64,000 nucleotides of DNA from Nemania diffusa (lineage: Eukaryota > Ascomycota > Sordariomycetes > Xylariales > Xylariaceae): NCBI GenBank assembly GCA_038501195.1, contig JBBPUQ010000010.1, forward strand, positions 79,501-143,500. The letters run 5' to 3'. A model generated the notes under the pieces. The model was not told the DNA's origin. It saw only the letters and a program-made list of their open reading frames with translations, and did not search any database. The position numbers and the translations under genes are program-made. This document shows positions 59,366 through 64,000 of this stretch, piece after piece. How positions within the stretch are numbered: the first letter of the stretch is position 1; each line of letters starts with the position of its first letter.

Positions 59366-60244
59366 CGCGTCTGGTCCTGCTGCTATAACCTATTGACGTA
59401 AAACTACGGGATGAAGAAAATGGACCTAATCCAGATGCTTGGGATGTTTCTGATGCTACAAGATGGCCAAAGTGATGTGGTAATATGATGATATAGGGAA
59501 AAGACAGCGACGGCGATAGAGAGAGGTATGATAGCCCACGTCTCCTTCCTGGTCCAACCTGTCTTTTCGAAGTTGGCCGGAAAGCTTAGCACGAGTCTTG
59601 AGAAGACGAGAAAGAACAACTGAATTAGGTAGCTCAGGGTGCTATAAGGTATTAGATAGAGCATACTTCCTACATAGAGGTAATGCAAATATGGCATCTA
59701 CCTCCATAGATACCTCTTTACATAGATGTAGGTAGGTACCATTGATGACCAGAAGAGAGGCCGCCTACATACATATGTAGTAGGTACCTACATATATACA
59801 TGTGTAGGTAGGTACAGATCTCATCGTGCATAATGAAGTTCCCTGGTAGAGGTAAAGCGAAGGCGTAAATATATTGAATTAATCATCCTAGACCATAAAA
59901 TTAATTAAAAAAAGGCATAGGATAAAGCTTCTAGAGTGAAGGTATCGAGCGCGTAGATAGACGGTTTTTGAAGGCATACATAAATACGTTATGTAGAATA
60001 CGCAGTATAGGTAGGTAATAGTAGGTAACATAGCCATTATGTAGGTAGGTAGGTTCCCGGGGGGAATTAATTAACACCAACACAGTTCCACTGTTACCTA
60101 CCTACCTATTATATAAGTCAAGATAAGCTGATAAGCAAGATAAGCTATAAGATATCGATAAGATAGCACGTCGGAACCATCGTCATTCCTCATCTTACTA
60201 CCGTCTTAACGAAATACGTGCTCTGATTACTTCTCAATTTTGCA
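59366..60244. promoter_or_regulatory. divergent intergenic region between methyltransferase and ESS2
   Basis: Two outward-facing genes flank this 879-bp region. It is rich in TAGGTAGGTACC/TACATATGTAGG words (59690-59815, 60000-60110) and in GATAAG motifs on the plus strand (about 60119-60165, for example AGATAAGCTGATAAGC), which match the GATA-factor core. The function of these sites here is inferred from the motif only. Confidence 0.5.
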
Positions 60245-61621
60245 ATGGCTTCATACGATATGAAGACATCCACTACCCTTGTCCGCAAGAGGGACGACCT
60301 CGAGCTAATGCCGCCACCGCCACCCCCGAAACGAATCAAGCGGCCAAAGAAAGTCATTAGCGAAGAGAGCTACACAGACGCGCTCTCCCAGATCATCGCG
60401 CGAGACTTCTTCCCGGGCCTCCTCGAAAGCGAAACGCAGCAAGAGTACCTCGACGCGCTCGACTCGAAGGACCCGGAGTGGATATCGAGCGCAAGCCGTC
60501 GTCTCCAGCACGTCATGACGCCCGGGCGCAAGAGGGTGAGGAGGGGCACGTCGCTCGCACCCGGATCCCAGACACCTCGCGGCGGCTTCGTGGGCGACAC
60601 GCCCGTCTCCGTCTCCGCCGAGTCGACGGCCTCCGCACGCGGCGGCGACGCCGACGAGAACGACCCCGAGATTGACACGAACATGAGCCTCAGTGCGTTC
60701 CAGTCCAAGTTCACGAGCGAGGACAACGAGAGTTTCTACAAGCTGCTGGACAAGCAGAACTCGAAGCGCGCCGAGAAGTACGCCTGGCTGTGGGCGGGCA
60801 ATAAGCTGCCGTCCAAGATGCAGCTCGCGCAGCGCCAGGTCGAGGGCCGGCTTCTCGAAGCAGGGGGGAGGGCGAGTCTGGAGGACGACGGCTTCGGGAA
60901 GAAGGATAGGCTCGCCATCCGAGACCGCGACGACCGCCCCGCGCAGCCCGACACCTGGAAGTCGCTGCCCAACAACTCGCTCATGTTCGCGCCCGACGGC
61001 GTCGAGACGCAGATCCAGGCCGCCAAGGCCGCGTCGCGCGCGCCCCCCAAGGCCGTGAACTACCACAACACCCGCCTGCCCGCCGCGCCCGTCAGCGACG
61101 CAACAGAATCCGTCCCACCCTCGCCCTCCCTCTCCGCGATCCGCGACGCCATCGCCGGCCGCCGGCGTCCCGACAGCGCAGCCTCCTCCTCCATCGCCAC
61201 GGGCAACGAGACGCCGCGCGTAAACGGGTACGCCTTCGTAGACGACGAAGAGCCGGAATACGCCTCTCTAGCCGCGGCCCCGCCGCGCATCGACCTCGGC
61301 CCCGGCGACGCGACGCCGAACCCCTTCGTCATCCAGGAGCAGAGCCGCCGCGAGGCCCTGCACCGCTCTATGGTCGACCGCATCTCGCAGGCGAAGCGCA
61401 CGTCCTCGCGGCTCGGCGCTACCGGCAAGGTCGACCGTACCCCCGTGCCCAAGTTCCCCAGCAGCCCGCGCGTGGCCGGCGGCGGCGGCCTGACGCCCGC
61501 CGCGCAGCGCCTGTGGAGCAAGATCGGGAGCTCGGCCGGCGTCTCGCCCCGCACGCCCTTCGGGCAGAGCGCGCCGATGCGCACGGTTAGAGGGTCCAAG
61601 TTGAAGCACGCGTCCAAGTAA
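60245..61621 (+). CDS. ESS2: splicing-associated protein ESS2/DGCR14 family
   Basis: A single exon of 458 aa. The N-terminus has the family pattern KRIKRPKKVISEESYTD, ALSQIIARDFFPGLLE. The middle has MSLSAFQSKFTSEDNESFYK, LLDKQNSKRAEKYAWLW and NSLMFAPDG. The C-terminus carries FVIQEQSRREALHRSMVDR. These are the conserved blocks of ESS-2/DGCR14, a nuclear protein found in late spliceosomes (C complex), with a fission-yeast relative known as Bis1. Low-complexity Ser/Ala/Pro segments separate the blocks. The gene is strongly GC-rich and C-ending in codon use, producing several long antisense ORFs that are not genes. Confidence 0.93.
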   Translation: MASYDMKTSTTLVRKRDDLELMPPPPPPKRIKRPKKVISEESYTDALSQIIARDFFPGLLESETQQEYLDALDSKDPEWISSASRRLQHVMTPGRKRVRRGTSLAPGSQTPRGGFVGDTPVSVSAESTASARGGDADENDPEIDTNMSLSAFQSKFTSEDNESFYKLLDKQNSKRAEKYAWLWAGNKLPSKMQLAQRQVEGRLLEAGGRASLEDDGFGKKDRLAIRDRDDRPAQPDTWKSLPNNSLMFAPDGVETQIQAAKAASRAPPKAVNYHNTRLPAAPVSDATESVPPSPSLSAIRDAIAGRRRPDSAASSSIATGNETPRVNGYAFVDDEEPEYASLAAAPPRIDLGPGDATPNPFVIQEQSRREALHRSMVDRISQAKRTSSRLGATGKVDRTPVPKFPSSPRVAGGGGLTPAAQRLWSKIGSSAGVSPRTPFGQSAPMRTVRGSKLKHASK

Positions 61622-62102
61622 CTAGCGTAGTAAATCAATTGATAGATGACTAATGAGGAAAGCGCGTGGGATATTTGGACGTGTACGATTTATGTTTACG
61701 GAAGAATAGTGGCATGATTATTATGTGATACCCCAATAGAGAATAAGTTCAACAGGCGCAATACAGTATTAAATTTAATTACGAATATAACAATTACTAG
61801 GTAGATAAAGAACCCGACTTTGCAATTCTAGTGTATTGGTGGGTATTATGAATGATGACGGCATCCCCTACATATGATATGTGATTTTTAAGAGAAAGCA
61901 AACCTTTCATTCCTGGAAATCATCAACAGGGGATTACATTGTCTCTGCCTCCCGATTTAATTTCGCCCAAGCATAGTGATACTACAGAAAACTTTGAAGA
62001 TAAGTTGGCCGATTACTACTTCTAGTCTCCTTGAGATAGTCTCATCATCACTTCTTTTACTTTTTATCTTCGGAATCTTCAGAATCTCCGGAACTTGCTC
62101 AT
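61622..62102. other. convergent 3' spacer
   Basis: Lies between the stop codons of ESS2 (+) and CSE1 (-), and is AT-rich. The TTTACTTTTTATCTTCGG segment near 62057 may be part of the CSE1 3' end. No gene is seen. Confidence 0.6.
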
Positions 62103-64000
62103 CTACGACACATACATAGCTAAAGCCTGCTTGCCTTCATTTGTCAAGCGATCCATATATCCTGCGATGGCGCCATTATGCCGGGTATTGGCTTCCATGA
62201 GGTACTGGCGCACCCACGGTTGTATATCCTGGACCTCGGGGAAATCGTCGCGTGCCGCCTTTTTGCATGTGTTGAGAGGTGTGAAGCCTAGACCAAATCC
62301 GATATCGTCGACATCAGCCTCATTGACAACCTCGTCGCCAGCACCCATGGTCACCTTTGGCGGGTTCATGAGTATGTTGAGCATGGCTTCGCAAGTAAAC
62401 CGCCAGCCCTTGACGTAGCGTTGTGCGAAGGCCCTACTATCTCCCATCGATTTTGCGAAAGAGATGACGGCTGCCTTTCGGTCTACTGGGCGGACAAGCT
62501 GCCCAGATGTTGGCAAGATAATGGTTAAATAGATCTGTGTAAATAAATTGTTTTGCACGAGATCAACTTGACTGACGAAGAAATCCGCTCCGAGATCGGC
62601 CTCTGGCTTAGCTGCTATGAGGTGATAGAACCGCACAAACCGTAGTTTGAATGAGTCTGATGGATTGGATTGGAGCTTAGTGAAGAGAAGCTCCAAGATA
62701 CTCTTGAAATATGGCTCGAGCGAACCTCTGTAATACATCAGTCATTGTCGCATAAAACGAGATAGCTAGTATACGACATACCGAGGTATTGACAATGCAA
62801 CCGACTCCAGGAGATCAAAGGCATTTTGCTCAGTTTTCTTGCCCCTCAAGAGACCTTGAAATATGCCCAGAATAGGTTGAACTTGGTTCTCTGCTACAAT
62901 GTACTGTGTAGCTCTAGGTATTATAGCTATTAATAATCTGGTGAGCGCGGGGATGCTGCCCCTAGTCTCCCAAGTGGCAGGTAGCATCAATGGGGGGACG
63001 AGAGCTTGGTAATGATTAGGTAGTGCCCCTGACGGGTTCAGCTCTAACAACTTAGCGAAAAGCTGGAAGACGTAGGGCATGAACTCTAGCGAACCATTAG
63101 CGTTTTGTCGTTTGAATGGGTTGTCCTACTCCTCACCATTCACTTCCTCTGTGATGACCAAGTTCAGAGGTTCCCAGAGACGATCTTCCAATTTCGAAGT
63201 TCCATTTGGTGAGCCGCAACTGTTTTTAGTTAGCCGGGTCTCTCTTTTGAGATTAGAATTGTTAAAATATTACCTGACTACGGCACCTAGCGCCTCGAAA
63301 TGGTAATAGTAGAATCGCGGGTTACTTGGATTCGCTTTAATGACATTAGTGATTGATACTAGATGATTGAGGACCATATCAACGAAGTCGAGGATGCCCG
63401 TGTTCATGACGATGAGAACACGCATAATACAACGCATAAGGAATTCGTTTTCTTGCATCTTTGCGGGCGAATTTTCCTTTTCAACGAGCTTAAAAAGATG
63501 GTCTAGTAGGTCTTTCGCGAATGGCTCGATGTCGGCTCTGCCAAAGATGCGAGCGCCAGAGTCGTCTGACAGGTACAACAGCCTCTCAACAGCAATAGCT
63601 GCATACGTATATACCACGTAACTAGAAGAACCTAAATTTTGTATGAGAGGCTGGAAAGCAGCCTGCCATTGCTCCTTAGTTAATTGGCTTCGGAACGTGT
63701 ATAGATACTTGATAGCATCCACTTTTGCGATGGGCTCCACGCCAGCATCACCAACCAAGTCGTTCGCGACATGTTGCTGGAAGAAATCGACAACATTGAG
63801 TAGGTCGTTGACAGTCTTCACACCATGCGATGCTGTAACAGCACCTTTGGCTGCAATAGACAGGAAAAGCGAGATTGCGGTGTCCTTGTCCTTCCAGTTA
63901 GACTTGCCTTGCTCCAGATAGTGGTTGATATATCTACCAGTCACAGAGGTGACTAGTTGTTCAAATTTTCTCTGAAGTTGGCGCAGGAAATCCGTTGCAG
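62103..64000 (-). CDS. CSE1: exportin Cse1/CAS, 3' part (truncated by window edge)
   Basis: Proposed exons within the window complement(join(62103..62727,62782..63085,63137..63219,63274..64000)); the frame is open at the window edge and about 578 aa of the C-terminal half are visible. Recognisable Cse1 blocks include TGRYINHYLEQGKSNWKDKD, DAIKYLYTFRSQLTKEQW, FYYYHFEALGAVV, FMPYVFQLFAKLLE and the C-terminal repeats with VRFYHLIAAK and FFVSQVDLVQNNLFTQI. Cse1 returns importin alpha to the cytoplasm with Ran-GTP and is built of HEAT repeats. The three introns are 51-54 bp, with donors GTAATA, GTGAGG and GTATGT, and all phases fit. The start codon lies beyond 64000. Confidence 0.95.

Noticed and set aside
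60305..61066. 253-codon minus-strand open frame
   Set aside because: Antisense of ESS2 with Leu/Gly/Arg/Val-rich nonsense sequence; same codon-bias effect.

Overview
The window looks like nuclear DNA of a filamentous ascomycete (Pezizomycotina, most likely Sordariomycetes). The evidence is compact genes with short introns (about 50-260 bp, GT...AG with CTAA-type branch sites), typical fungal orthologues (Bur1, Epl1, Gal83, calcineurin B, Kae1, Ess2, Cse1), and long gene-poor spacers full of AGGTACCT/TAGGTAGG words. No prokaryotic or viral gene organisation is seen.

Layout. 1-6.8 kb: spacer with microsatellites. 6.8-8.0 kb: a conserved hypothetical gene (-). 8.0-16.2 kb: an 8-kb stretch with no supportable gene. 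16.2-19.2 kb: divergent mitoribosomal S9 (-) and eEF1B-gamma (+), sharing a 382-bp promoter. 21.3-22.9 kb: Sad1/USP39 splicing factor (-). 23.6-24.2 kb: an element bounded by a 14-bp perfect inverted repeat (solo-LTR-like). 25.0-31.0 kb: an accessory block with a decayed subtilase-like relic (-), an intact six-exon ankyrin/subtilase-like gene whose Asp and His catalytic positions are replaced (+), and a decayed DUF7924-type gene (-). 32.2-35.3 kb: BUR1 kinase (+) and a membrane protein with a 15-nt micro-exon (-). 37.5-39.5 kb: two more decayed genes, one of them an APH-type kinase. 41.2-49.2 kb: AMPK beta subunit (+), KAE1 (-), EPL1 (-). 51.7-52.05 kb: a MITE-like element with long inverted arms. 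52.5-57.2 kb: calcineurin B, a small coiled-coil gene and an NAD(P)H-dependent FMN reductase (all +). 57.5-59.4 kb: a 177-bp in-frame repeat and a methyltransferase gene (-). 60.2-64.0 kb: ESS2 (+) and the 3' part of CSE1 (-, runs off the window).

The most striking observation is that the coiled-coil gene (54190-54791) and the FMN reductase gene (56143-57193), which are unrelated, each contain an intron of 140/141 bp that is about 90% identical to the other. Each copy has short terminal inverted repeats just inside the splice sites and a conserved internal hairpin. This is the signature of introner-like elements, that is, mobile sequences creating new spliceosomal introns.

The core genes are housekeeping functions: translation (MRPS9, eEF1B-gamma), tRNA t6A modification (KAE1), splicing (SAD1, ESS2), transcription elongation and chromatin (BUR1, EPL1), energy and calcium signalling (GAL83, CNB1) and nuclear export (CSE1). 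They do not form one pathway. The relics and the ankyrin/pseudo-subtilase gene mark the intervening segments as accessory, fast-decaying chromosome regions.
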